In this document: in pieces, positions 7,379 to 15,468 of the stretch
How the letters are laid out: every line of letters begins with the position of its first letter
Position numbering within the stretch: the stretch's first letter is position 1
Position numbers and translations under genes: made by a program
The notes under the pieces: generated by a model
What the model saw: the letters and a program-made list of their open reading frames with translations, nothing else
The model's database searches: none
Told to the model about the DNA's origin: nothing
Assembly: GCA_902497065.1 (NCBI GenBank)
Contig: CABVDH010000017.1
Span: 1-38,527 of the forward strand
Source: an uncultured Collinsella sp.
Lineage (GTDB): Bacteria; Actinomycetota; Coriobacteriia; Coriobacteriales; Coriobacteriaceae
Length of the DNA stretch: 38,527 nucleotides
Direction of reading: 5' to 3'

Positions 7379-8026
7379 CTACGCGTTCTTTTTGCCCAGC
7401 TTAGCCTTAACCAGACCGACCACGGTCGGGATGATCGACACGGCAACGATGCCGATAATCAGCAGCTCAAAGTGCTCCTGCACAAAGGGGATGCCGCCAA
7501 AGAAGTAGCCCAGCAGTGTAAAGAGCGTTGACCAGGTAATGCCACCCAGCACGTTAAAGATGACAAAGTTGCGCCAGTGCATGCCGCCCATGCCGGCGAT
7601 AAAGGGCACAAAGGTGCGGATAAACGGAAAGAAGCGGCCCAGGAAGATGGCCAGGTGACCCCACTTATCCAAGAAGTCCTCGGACTTTTTGATGCGCTCG
7701 GGCGTCATGGCCTTTACCTTGCCCGAGGCGATGATCTTGCGGCCAAAGAAGTGGCCGATCATAAAGTTGCACTGATCGCCCAGGATGGCTGCGGCCCATG
7801 CGGTGGCCAGCAGGGCCACGATGTTAAAGCCGCCGTTGTGCGCAAAGAAACCCGAAGCAAACAGCAGCGAATCGCCGGGAAGGAATGGGAAGAACACCAC
7901 GCCCGTCTCGATAAAGATGATCAGGAACACGCAGCCGTAGGCCATAAGCGGGCCGGCGGCGATCCAGCTGGCAATCGCGGTGCGCGGGTCTTTGAGCAGC
8001 TCGGCGATAAAATTAATGAAACCCAT
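7379..8026 (-). CDS. DedA-family (VTT domain) membrane protein
   Basis: A 215-residue inner-membrane protein of the DedA/SNARE-associated family. Members are linked to lipid carrier or phospholipid flipping and to membrane potential. Family motifs are FIETGVVFFPFLPGDSLLF (re-entrant loop), GDQCNFMIGHFFGRK and FLGRFFPFIRTFVPFIAGMGGM, with the conserved Gly, Arg and Pro residues. About five hydrophobic segments are visible. The C-terminus is basic (KAKLGKKNA). Start ATG 8026 has GAGG 8 nt upstream. It is a single gene closed by its own terminator. Confidence 0.92.
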   Translation of the reverse strand: MGFINFIAELLKDPRTAIASWIAAGPLMAYGCVFLIIFIETGVVFFPFLPGDSLLFASGFFAHNGGFNIVALLATAWAAAILGDQCNFMIGHFFGRKIIASGKVKAMTPERIKKSEDFLDKWGHLAIFLGRFFPFIRTFVPFIAGMGGMHWRNFVIFNVLGGITWSTLFTLLGYFFGGIPFVQEHFELLIIGIVAVSIIPTVVGLVKAKLGKKNA

Positions 8027-8180
8027 GAAGTAAAACCTCTCAGTTGTGGGCGCGGATACGTCCAAGTTGACCAGTATACGGTTGCAGCGCCCCCTCGTGC
8101 GCAACCCCACAAAAGGATGACTCCATTACCAGCAAGTTTGCATAACTGACACCTGTCGTGCAAAGCTGCCAAGATTGTCC

Positions 8181-8208
8181 TTCCTAATCCCTAGCGAATC
8201 GCTATACT
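8181..8208 (+). promoter_or_regulatory. Weak promoter candidate before cysE
   Basis: A good -10 TATACT (8203-8208) lies 41 nt before the cysE start. The -35 at suitable spacing (TTCCTA, 8181-8186) is poor, so the call rests on the -10. Confidence 0.35.
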
Positions 8209-8248
8209 TTATTGAATCGCATTGCCATGGGCTAAGGGAGGGCGGCCG

Positions 8249-8953
8249 GTGAGCTTTATCAATACCATCCGCGAGGACATCAAGACCGTCCAGGCGCAGG
8301 ACCCCGCCGCGCAAAACGGTCTGGTCATCTTCCTTTCCTATCCTGGCCTGCACGCCAAGTGGAACCACGTGCCCGAGCACTGGCTGTGGGAGCATGGACA
8401 TCGCTCGCTCGCCCGCGTGCTCTCGCAAATCACCCGTCATATCACCGGCGTCGAGATTCATCCCGCCGCACAGATCGGCAAGCACTTCTTTATCGACCAC
8501 GCCATGGGCGTCGTCATCGGCGAGACCACCGTCGTGGGCGACAACTGCGTGCTCTACCAGGGCGTCACGCTCGGCGGTACCGGCAACGAGACCGGCAAAC
8601 GCCACCCAACGCTCGGTAATAACGTCACCGTGGGCACGGGCGCCAAGGTGCTCGGCAACATCCGCATCGGCAACAACGTCAAGATCGGCGGCAACTCGGT
8701 CGTCGTTAAGGACGTGCCCGACAACTGCACCGTTGTTGGCGTGCCGGGACGCATCATCAAGCGCAACGGCTGCCGCGTGTTCGAGGAGAGCTTCGATGCC
8801 AAGCAGCATCGCGAGTACATGCCCGACGATGCCGCCGAGCAATCCGCGCTCAACCGTCAAGGCATCACCGAGAATGCCCGCCGCGTCAAGGAACTCGAGC
8901 GAGAGGTGGCCGAGCTCAAGGCCCTCGTCGCCAAGCTCGCGGACGAACGCTAG
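8249..8953 (+). CDS. cysE: Serine O-acetyltransferase
   Basis: A 234-residue enzyme that transfers acetyl from acetyl-CoA to L-serine, the first step of cysteine synthesis. It has a short N-terminal helical part and then a left-handed beta-helix of hexapeptide repeats. The active-site stretch is FIDHAMGVVIGETTVVGDN (catalytic Asp-His), followed by LYQGVTLGGTG and GVPGRIIKR. It is shorter at the N-terminus than the E. coli enzyme, like the EpsC/SAT type of Gram-positives. The last 40 residues (ARRVKELEREVAELKALVAK) form a coiled coil that replaces the usual short tail binding CysK. I chose the GTG at 8249 because GGGAGGG precedes it. A TTG at 8222 is in frame but has no ribosome site. Confidence 0.92.
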   Translation: MSFINTIREDIKTVQAQDPAAQNGLVIFLSYPGLHAKWNHVPEHWLWEHGHRSLARVLSQITRHITGVEIHPAAQIGKHFFIDHAMGVVIGETTVVGDNCVLYQGVTLGGTGNETGKRHPTLGNNVTVGTGAKVLGNIRIGNNVKIGGNSVVVKDVPDNCTVVGVPGRIIKRNGCRVFEESFDAKQHREYMPDDAAEQSALNRQGITENARRVKELEREVAELKALVAKLADER

Positions 8954-8989
8954 AGGCAGACGACCACCGGCAACATTGACGCCAACGCA

Positions 8990-9030
8990 AAGGCGCGCCA
9001 GAGGATTCACCCCCCGGCGCGCCTTCTTTT
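8990..9030 (+). terminator. Terminator of cysE
   Basis: AAGGCGCGCC (8990-8999) pairs with GGCGCGCCTT (9016-9025), followed by CTTTTC. The opposing ABC operon ends at 9064, so it separates convergent units. Confidence 0.8.
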
Positions 9031-9063
9031 CAATGTGACATGCGGGACTGCCCCCCTGTCACC

Positions 9064-11079
9064 TCATGCGAACTGACTCAGATAGAGGTCGGCGTAGGCG
9101 CCCTCAGCAGCCAGCAGCTCCTTATGCGTGCCCTGCTCGATAATGTTGCCGTGGTCCATGACCAGAATCAGGTCGGCATCCACAATCGTCGACAGGCGAT
9201 GCGCGATCACAAAGCTCGTGCGCCCATGCATGAGCGCGTCCATGGCACGGCCGATGGCAAGCTCGGTGCGCGTGTCCACGCTTGAGGTCGCCTCGTCCAG
9301 GATGAGAATCGCCGGGTTGTTGAGCAGCACGCGCGCAATGGTCAGCAGCTGGCGCTGACCCTGGCTAATGCTCTCGGCATCGTTGGCCACCCGCGTGTCA
9401 TAACCCTGCGGCATGGTGCGCACAAAGAAGTCGACCTGCGCGGCGCGTGCGGCCGCCACGATCTCCTCGCGCGTTGCCTCGGGGCAGCCGTAGGCGATGT
9501 TTTCGGCAATCGTTCCATCGAACAGCCAGGCGTCCTGCAGCACCATGCCAAACTGTTGGCGCAGCTCGCCGCGGTCCATACGGCTCGTATCCACACCGTC
9601 AAGCGTTATGCGGCCGCCGTCGATCTCGTAAAAGCGCATGAGCAGGTTGATGAGCGTGGTCTTGCCCGCGCCCGTAGTTCCCACCACGGCAATCTTCTGA
9701 CCCGGCTCGGCGGTAAACGACACGTCGCGCATAAGCGGCTTGTCGGGCGCGTAGCCAAAGCGTACATGCTCAAAAGCGACACGGCCCTCAACGCGACCCG
9801 GCAGCCTGGCGGCCTCGTCCGGCAGCGGATCGGCCTCCATCTCGGGTTCATCGAGCAGGTCGAACACGCGCTCCGCACTCGCCAACGCGCTCTGCAGCGA
9901 GTTGAAGGTAAACGACAGCTGCGTCATGGGCTCGGATGCCTCGTAGATAAACTGGAAGAACGCCTGGAACACGCCGACGGTCATGTGGCCGGCAACCAGC
10001 ATGCTGCAGCCCACAATCGCAATCACGATCTGTGCCAGGCGGCCAATAAAGCGCACCGCGGGGCCGACGGCGTTAATCATAAAGTCGGCCTTGGCACTCA
10101 CGCGCGCCAGCTCGCCCGAGGCCTGGTGCACCTCGGCAGAACTTTGGCGCTCGCGGTTAAACGCGCGAATCACCAGACGGCCCGAGTAGCCTTCCTCGAC
10201 CGCACTCGTAATCTTGGACACCCACTCCTGACGCTCACCGGTTACATCATGCGTGCGGCGCGAGACCACCTTGGTCACCAGCAGCGACAACGCCGTAAAG
10301 AACAAAAAGACGAGCGTGAGCGGCACGCTAAACACGAACATCACGCTCACGGCGCCCACCACGGTACCGATCGACACCAGAAGCTGCAGCAAGCCGCGCT
10401 GCATGCTCTCGGACATCTTGTCCAAGTCGTTGGTCGCACGGCTGACGACCTCACCGGGACGATGCGCGTCAAAAAAGGCAAGCGGCAGACGGTTGAGCTT
10501 TTGTGCGATGCGGTTGCGTAGGCGCAGGTTGAGGCGTTCGGCCACACTCGACATCAAAAAGCTCTGGAGCGCGTAGAACGAGGCGGCGGCGGTCCAAATC
10601 ATAAAGTAGATGAAGATGGTCCTGCCGCAGTTCTCCCAGGTGATGTTGAAGGTGGTGTCGTTAGCAAACGCCACCTGAATGTGGCCCCACAGCTCATCGA
10701 TCACGCGGGCGCTATATGCCGGCGCAGCAGTGTTAAAGATGGCATAGAACACAATGCTCGCAAACACGATATAGAAGCGCCAATGGTCGCCGGCAGCCTC
10801 GCTCCACAGGCGGCGCACCGTCGCCCAGGTATCCCGAGGCGTCTCGTCCTCGTCTTCATCGTCCACGTCGCGCATGCGTTCCGCCTCGGCTCGGGCGCGC
10901 TCATCCTCCGCGCGCTCGTTTTCCTCGTAGAGCGCTTGGCGGCGAGCCTCGCGCTCGGCTGCAGCCTTGGCGGCGTCATCCAGCTCGGGTGCTACGGCAG
11001 CCTGGTCGACCGTTTTATCGGCAGCGTCCGCAGCGGCGGTATCAACAACACCGCCCTGTTTCTCGAGCTCCTCGGTCAT
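9064..11079 (-). CDS. ABC exporter subunit with intact ATPase site (heterodimer partner 2)
   Basis: A 671-residue half-transporter: six-helix exporter membrane domain plus ATPase domain. Residues 1-100 are a charged, Ala/Glu/Arg-rich cytoplasmic extension not found in most relatives. The membrane domain runs to about residue 420. The ATPase shows Walker A VGTTGAGKTT, signature SISQGQRQ and Walker B ILILDEATSSVD with the catalytic Glu. Its upstream partner has Asp at that position, so the pair matches the TM287/288 or BmrCD type of asymmetric multidrug-like exporter. ATG 11079 follows a GGGAGGTG ribosome site; only one base separates it from the partner's stop. A GTG at 11088 is a less likely start. 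The substrate cannot be read from sequence. Confidence 0.92.
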   Translation of the reverse strand: MTEELEKQGGVVDTAAADAADKTVDQAAVAPELDDAAKAAAEREARRQALYEENERAEDERARAEAERMRDVDDEDEDETPRDTWATVRRLWSEAAGDHWRFYIVFASIVFYAIFNTAAPAYSARVIDELWGHIQVAFANDTTFNITWENCGRTIFIYFMIWTAAASFYALQSFLMSSVAERLNLRLRNRIAQKLNRLPLAFFDAHRPGEVVSRATNDLDKMSESMQRGLLQLLVSIGTVVGAVSVMFVFSVPLTLVFLFFTALSLLVTKVVSRRTHDVTGERQEWVSKITSAVEEGYSGRLVIRAFNRERQSSAEVHQASGELARVSAKADFMINAVGPAVRFIGRLAQIVIAIVGCSMLVAGHMTVGVFQAFFQFIYEASEPMTQLSFTFNSLQSALASAERVFDLLDEPEMEADPLPDEAARLPGRVEGRVAFEHVRFGYAPDKPLMRDVSFTAEPGQKIAVVGTTGAGKTTLINLLMRFYEIDGGRITLDGVDTSRMDRGELRQQFGMVLQDAWLFDGTIAENIAYGCPEATREEIVAAARAAQVDFFVRTMPQGYDTRVANDAESISQGQRQLLTIARVLLNNPAILILDEATSSVDTRTELAIGRAMDALMHGRTSFVIAHRLSTIVDADLILVMDHGNIIEQGTHKELLAAEGAYADLYLSQFA

Positions 11080-11080
11080 G

Positions 11081-12817
11081 CTACTCACCTCCCTTCATTT
11101 GCGATTCCGCGATGGCACGGTACACCTCGCAGGTTTCCATAAGCTCGCCATGCGTGCCCAGGCCCACAACCTCGCCGTCCTTGAGCACGACGATCTGGTC
11201 GGCGTGCAAGATCGTCGAGATGCGCTGCGCGATGATGAGCACCGCGGCGTCACGCGTCTCGTCTTGCAACGCATGGCGCAGGGCGGCATCGGTCTTAAAG
11301 TCCAGGGCCGAGAAACTGTCATCGAAGATATATAGATCGGCATGCTTCATGAGCGCACGGGCGATAGCCAGACGCTGGCGCTGGCCGCCCGAAAAGTTCG
11401 TGCCGCCCTGCGCCACCGGGGTATCGAGTCCCTGCGGCTGATCGAGCACAAAGGTGCTCTGGGCAACCTGGAGTGCATGAAGCATGTCGGCCTCGGTCGC
11501 GTCTTCGTTGCCAAAGCGCAGATTGCTTGCCACGGTGCCCGAGAACAGCCATGCCTTTTGCGGCACATAGGCAATGCGCCCGCGAATCTCGTCTTGCGTA
11601 AGCTCGCGCAGGTCGACGCCGTCCAGGCGAATGGCGCCCTTGGTGGCGTCGTGGAAGCGCAGCAGGAGCTTGGCCACCGTCGACTTGCCCGAACCCGTCG
11701 AGCCGACGATCGCGGTCGTCTGACCGCGGCGACAGGTAAAGTTCAGATCGCACAGCGTGTCCTCGTCGGCATCGTCAAAACGAAACGACATATGGTCGAA
11801 CACGGCAACCGCGCCGGTTCCGTCCTTTGAGTCGGACGTGCCCGCGTCGAGCGTTCGCTCACCATCGACGATACTCGGCTCAATCTCCAGCACCTGTTGC
11901 GCACGGTTGAGGCACGCAGCGGCACGCGGAAGCGTCAAAATCACCATCTGCGCCATCATCACAAAGAACAGAATCAGGATCGCGTACTCCAGCACCGCCG
12001 AGATGCTCGCGATCTGCATCGCATGGGCGCCCACCCGGTTACCGCCCACCCACAGCACCGCTACCTCGGCGATGTTCATCAAAAAGAAGCTGGAGCTGTC
12101 GAGCCCCACAAACAGGTGGTTGACCTTAATGGCGTTGTCCGCGTAATCGCTAAATACCTCGTCCAGGCGCTGCTCCTCGTGGCGCTCCTTATTGAAAGCG
12201 CGGATGACGCGAACGCCCACGATGTTCTCACGCAGCACCACGTTCATACGGTCGATAAAGCTCTGAAGGCGCATAAAAATCGGCGCGGCGTTAGCCACCG
12301 TAAACACCGCCGCCACCAGCACGATCGCAACCACCACGCCCAGCAGCGTTCCCATGGCGGGATCGATGAACCAAGCAAAAATGATGCCCGCCACGGCCAA
12401 GAACGGCACCGGCAGCACCAACTGAATCGTCTGAAGGATAGCCTGCTGAATCACGTTGATGTCGTTGAGCGAGCGCGTGATCATCGAACCCGTGCCAAAG
12501 CGCTCAAAGTCGCTGGCCGCGAGTTCAAGCGACTTGTCATACACGGCATTGCGGATATCGCAGGCCACGTTGGCGGCCAGGCGCGCCGAAAGATAGCAGC
12601 CCAGCACCGTGCCGCCGCTGGCCATGCCGGTCGCGATAAGCATGTACAGGCCGTTGCGTAAAATATAGTCGACATCGCCCGTGGTAATACCGGTGTTGAC
12701 CATATTCGCCAGCATCGTGGGAACCAACAGCGTACCGACGTTATCTATCAGCACCGCAAACAGCGTCACCGCAATTAGCCCGCGATACGGCCTCATAAAC
12801 CTCATTAAGAGTCGCAT
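11081..12817 (-). CDS. ABC exporter subunit with degenerate ATPase site (heterodimer partner 1)
   Basis: A 578-residue half-transporter with an N-terminal six-helix domain (MRLLMRFMRPYRGLIAVTLF onward) and a C-terminal ATPase. Walker A is VGSTGSGKST, the signature is NFSGGQRQR and the Walker B region reads LYIFDDSFSALD. The catalytic Glu is therefore Asp, as in the degenerate subunit of heterodimeric exporters. It starts at ATG 12817 with a GAGGGGG site and overlaps the end of the MarR gene by 13 nt. It runs directly into the second subunit, so all three form one operon under MarR control. Confidence 0.93.
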   Translation of the reverse strand: MRLLMRFMRPYRGLIAVTLFAVLIDNVGTLLVPTMLANMVNTGITTGDVDYILRNGLYMLIATGMASGGTVLGCYLSARLAANVACDIRNAVYDKSLELAASDFERFGTGSMITRSLNDINVIQQAILQTIQLVLPVPFLAVAGIIFAWFIDPAMGTLLGVVVAIVLVAAVFTVANAAPIFMRLQSFIDRMNVVLRENIVGVRVIRAFNKERHEEQRLDEVFSDYADNAIKVNHLFVGLDSSSFFLMNIAEVAVLWVGGNRVGAHAMQIASISAVLEYAILILFFVMMAQMVILTLPRAAACLNRAQQVLEIEPSIVDGERTLDAGTSDSKDGTGAVAVFDHMSFRFDDADEDTLCDLNFTCRRGQTTAIVGSTGSGKSTVAKLLLRFHDATKGAIRLDGVDLRELTQDEIRGRIAYVPQKAWLFSGTVASNLRFGNEDATEADMLHALQVAQSTFVLDQPQGLDTPVAQGGTNFSGGQRQRLAIARALMKHADLYIFDDSFSALDFKTDAALRHALQDETRDAAVLIIAQRISTILHADQIVVLKDGEVVGLGTHGELMETCEVYRAIAESQMKGGE

Positions 12818-13305
12818 GTGTCCCCCTCGCCTTTATCGTCAGCATCGTTCTCGGCGGCCACTTGCCGTTTAAATGCTTCGCACTCTTCGTTAAGAACATG
12901 GGAGAACTTACCGACCAAGCGCATGATCTCGCGCTGTTCCCACGGCTCGAGCGCCTCGAATGCCTGTTGCTCGGCCCCTTGCGCCGGCATCGCATACCGT
13001 TTTGCAAATCGCCTGCCCTCTTCGGTCAGGCTCACAACCTTGTTCTTGCGACTGCCTTCGGCAAACTCCAGCGTGGCGAAACCCCGCGCCGTCAAGGTTT
13101 TAATGGCCGAGTTAATGGTCTGCTTGCTATAGAACCATTCGCCTGTCAGACGGCTCACGGCGATACTACCGCCCGCCGTGCTGGTGTCGACGAGCATCCA
13201 ATAGGCGCAGTCCGAAAGACCGCAGGTGCGCGAGAACTCCGAATAGATACGGTCAAGCCCGTTGAGCATCCGGTCGAAATCGACCAGCGTAACCGCACTA
13301 TTCAT
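12805..13305 (-). CDS. MarR-family regulator of the ABC exporter operon
   Basis: A 166-residue winged-helix regulator. The DNA-binding part is about residues 50-110: SRLTGEWFYSKQTINSAIKTLTARGF (recognition helix region) followed by the wing SRKNKVVSLTEEGRRFA. Both are standard MarR signs. It is the first gene of the exporter operon and overlaps the next gene. Two exact 14-bp direct repeats overlap its promoter, which points to self-repression relieved by a small molecule, probably an exported compound. Start ATG 13305 follows GGTGGGA. The C-terminus is acidic (AENDADDKGEGDTCDS) and of unknown use. Confidence 0.88.
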   Translation of the reverse strand: MNSAVTLVDFDRMLNGLDRIYSEFSRTCGLSDCAYWMLVDTSTAGGSIAVSRLTGEWFYSKQTINSAIKTLTARGFATLEFAEGSRKNKVVSLTEEGRRFAKRYAMPAQGAEQQAFEALEPWEQREIMRLVGKFSHVLNEECEAFKRQVAAENDADDKGEGDTCDS

Positions 13306-13323
13306 CTATCCCACCATTCGATT

Positions 13324-13380
13324 GTCCGAGTTTTGACCAATTTGTATTTCTAGATTAGTCCGAGTTTTGACTATCGTCAA
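13324..13380 (-). promoter_or_regulatory. Promoter and direct-repeat operator of the marR-ABC operon
   Basis: Minus strand: -35 TTGACG (13380-13375), a 17-nt spacer, -10 TAATCT (13357-13352). The 14-mer GTCAAAACTCGGAC occurs twice in direct orientation, at 13371-13358 (filling the promoter spacer) and 13337-13324 (just past the start site). Centres are 34 bp apart, about three helical turns, so two dimers could sit on one face. The likely ligand is the adjacent MarR protein. Confidence 0.7.
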
Positions 13381-13428
13381 TAAGCTCGATATATATGGTC
13401 GGCTCTACATTGCATATCGATAGAAAAA

Positions 13429-13459
13429 GACCGCCGGCGCGGGGGCGGCGCCGGCGGTC
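13429..13459 (-). terminator. Terminator of the 96-residue protein gene
   Basis: GACCGCCGGCGC (13429-13440) pairs exactly with 13448-13459 around a 7-nt loop. On the minus strand a TTTTTC run follows. Confidence 0.9.
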
Positions 13460-13486
13460 ACGCGAGAATAGCGATGTATTTGCCCG

Positions 13487-13777
13487 TTAGGCAGCGACGG
13501 CCTCGTAGACCGTTGCGCCCGCAAAGCTGTCGTGCAGGCTCTTGCCGCAGATCCAAGGCAGCTCGACGACCTCGCAGACCGTGTTGACCAGCTCGGAGCA
13601 ATCAGTAAAGTGGCCCTTATCGTTGAGGGTCTCGCAATCCTGAACACGCCAATAGCCATCGGTGTGCGTGATGTAGTACTCGTGATCGTTGATCGACACG
13701 AAAGCGCGCGTCTTGGAACGCAGCAGCTTCAGAAATCCTTCGAAGTCAGTCTCGACGACATCTCCAGCCTGGAACAT
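13487..13777 (-). CDS. Small protein of unknown function
   Basis: A 96-residue soluble acidic protein that I do not recognise. ATG 13777 has an excellent AGGAGGT site, and the gene ends in a strong terminator, so it is real. It reads MFQAGDVVETDFEGFLKLLR, then FVSINDHEYYITHTDGYWRVQD, a pattern of short beta strands with aromatic residues, and later cysteines (DCETLND, TDCSEL, VCEVVELPWICGK). No signal peptide or membrane segment is visible. It is transcribed alone between the MarR operon promoter and a divergent nitroreductase. Confidence 0.8.
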   Translation of the reverse strand: MFQAGDVVETDFEGFLKLLRSKTRAFVSINDHEYYITHTDGYWRVQDCETLNDKGHFTDCSELVNTVCEVVELPWICGKSLHDSFAGATVYEAVAA

Positions 13778-14072
13778 GATAGTTACCTCCTGGCCCAGCG
13801 CCACCACAGCGCATTGATAAACGTTAGTACCCCTTTAGTAAAACCTTTATCAGCGGATATGCGCCCATGTTTTAGGCAAGTGGTAAAAAACCGCAGGGTA
13901 GACGGGATAAAACGTTTAACCATCTCATTAGGTTCTCACATTCTTGCCGCAGTTTTATGCAAGCCGACTTTTCCGATTGGTGGCTATTGCTGTTTGGGGC
14001 CCTCTGCACGATTACGGCTACGGCACGACGGGTAAGAACGGAGCATCTGCAACGTCATCGCTAGGAGAACCC

Positions 14073-14600
14073 ATGGAGACCATCGAAGCGCTCATCCATC
14101 GCCGTAGCTGCCGCAACTACAGCGATCGCCCCGTCGAGGCAGAAAAGCTCGCACGCATTATCGAGGCAGGCCAGTACGCGCCGAGCGGCATGGGACGTCA
14201 GCCGGTCACGTTTGTCGCCGTCACCGACCCCGCGACCGTCGAGCGTCTCTCGCAACTCAATGCGCAAGTCATGGGCAGCAACGGCGATCCCTTCTACGGT
14301 GCCAAAACCGTTGTGGTGGTACTGGTCGACCGCAGCGTGCCCACGCATCTGGAAGACGGTTCGCTTGCCATGGGCAACCTGCTCAATGCTGCCTATGCGC
14401 TGGGTGTTGATTCGTGCTGGATTCATCGCGCCCACGAGGTTTTCGATTCGCCCGAGGGCCTGGAGCTGCTGGCCAGCTGGGGTCTGCCCGCCGACGGAAG
14501 CCTGCGCGGCGTCGGCAACTGCATTCTGGGTTACGCCGAGGACGCACTCCCCAAGGCCAAGCCTCGCCGCGACAACGTGGTGTATGTTCCGCCGTTCTAA
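14073..14600 (+). CDS. Nitroreductase-family FMN oxidoreductase
   Basis: A 175-residue flavoprotein of the nitroreductase superfamily (NADH/NADPH-dependent, dimeric). Signs are the opening IEALIHRRSCRNYSDRPVE (FMN phosphate-binding Arg-Ser-x-Arg), QYAPSGMGRQPVTFV, then AMGNLLNAAYALGVDSCWIHRA and the late ILGYAEDALPKAKPRR. Length is in the short range of the family. The real substrate is unknown; relatives reduce nitro compounds, quinones or flavins. Start ATG 14073 follows AGGAG. The TAA stop falls in the loop of a small hairpin that begins a repeat element, and a terminator lies 60 nt further on. Confidence 0.9.
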   Translation: METIEALIHRRSCRNYSDRPVEAEKLARIIEAGQYAPSGMGRQPVTFVAVTDPATVERLSQLNAQVMGSNGDPFYGAKTVVVVLVDRSVPTHLEDGSLAMGNLLNAAYALGVDSCWIHRAHEVFDSPEGLELLASWGLPADGSLRGVGNCILGYAEDALPKAKPRRDNVVYVPPF

Positions 14601-14655
14601 CGAACGGCGGACCCGTTGACGCTGCGCGAGCCGCATTAACGCCAATCTGACGTTC
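14588..14655 (+). repeat. Partial copy of the 155-bp 3' element (copy C)
   Basis: It starts with the hairpin TCCGCCGTT-CTAACG-AACGGCGGA (14588-14611), then GACGCTGCGCGAGC and CAATCTGACGTTCAA. These match, in order, the complement of the copies at 22388-22547 and 33799-33957, and only the first half is present. Its direction relative to the upstream gene is the same as in the other copies. Confidence 0.6.
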
Positions 14656-14661
14656 AATTTC

Positions 14662-14695
14662 GAGGGCGCGACCAAAAGGTCAGCGCCCTCTCATT
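14662..14695 (+). terminator. Terminator of the nitroreductase gene
   Basis: GAGGGCGC (14662-14669) pairs with GCGCCCTC (14683-14690), enclosing GACC/GGTC, and is followed by TCATTT. Confidence 0.7.
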
Positions 14696-14809
14696 TCACG
14701 TCACCTTGGCGCAAATGCGGCCCGCTCGCTGTTGGTGCCTGACATCGAGTGAGCCACTGTCTTGGGCAGCTAAAAGGCCCCGTCCCATATTTGCTGCCCC
14801 ACTCGCAAC

Positions 14810-15385
14810 TTATCTTGCCGATGGAGTTGTCGTCGTTTCGTTCGTGTGAGTCGTTTTGGCGCCGTCGCCTTGTTCGTCCTCGTCCTTTTGAGCATCGGCA
14901 ATGGTGGCAGCAGCTGCGACCATACCGCGCTGGGGCGCCACACCCGTCTGGTCTCGTGCGCCTTCAACAAGCTCCGTGCCAACATGCGCGAGCTCGGGCG
15001 ATTTGAACATCGTGCCCAGGCTCGCGCCGCCGCCGGCATAGCCAAGCGCCGCGAGCGCGATGACAATCACCGCAACAACGACCGCGATCGGAACGTAGCG
15101 ATGCCAGCCTGCAGGATTGAGGCCGCTGCGGCGGGCAGCACCGCGGCTAATGTAGCCAAGCGTACCATCGTGCTTGAGCTTTGAGCCCACCACGCGCCTT
15201 CGTCCCCATAACGAGGATTCGGCCTGCATGGCCAAGCGAGCGCTTGCCGAAGGATAGCCATATTTTGTGCGCTTGAACGAGCCGTCGAACCCCGAGGCGC
15301 TTTTGCCCCACGTCCGCGAAGTCGTACGTCGGCTGACCGGCGCCGCACTTCGCTTTGTTCGGTTCGGTTTTGAAGTCTCCGCCAT
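14810..15385 (-). CDS. Basic single-pass membrane protein of unknown function
   Basis: A 191-residue protein with no recognised domain. The first 100 residues are rich in Arg, Lys and Ser (AETSKPNRTKRSAAPVSRRT) with little hydrophobicity. One membrane helix follows at about residues 101-121 (YVPIAVVVAVIVIALAALGY). The outer part is acidic and Thr/Gln/Glu-rich, ending TTHTNETTTTPSAR. The layout suggests a cytoplasmic basic N-terminus and an extracytoplasmic tail. Start ATG 15385 lies just after GGGGGAG; spacing is short. It converges on the nitroreductase gene. Confidence 0.6.
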   Translation of the reverse strand: MAETSKPNRTKRSAAPVSRRTTSRTWGKSASGFDGSFKRTKYGYPSASARLAMQAESSLWGRRRVVGSKLKHDGTLGYISRGAARRSGLNPAGWHRYVPIAVVVAVIVIALAALGYAGGGASLGTMFKSPELAHVGTELVEGARDQTGVAPQRGMVAAAATIADAQKDEDEQGDGAKTTHTNETTTTPSAR

Positions 15386-15468
15386 ACTCCCCCGCACGCC
15401 GTAACACAATCGAAACAATGCTTCTTTGGACTGTATCACACGCGCCGCACGCGGTCACGGCGCCTCGC

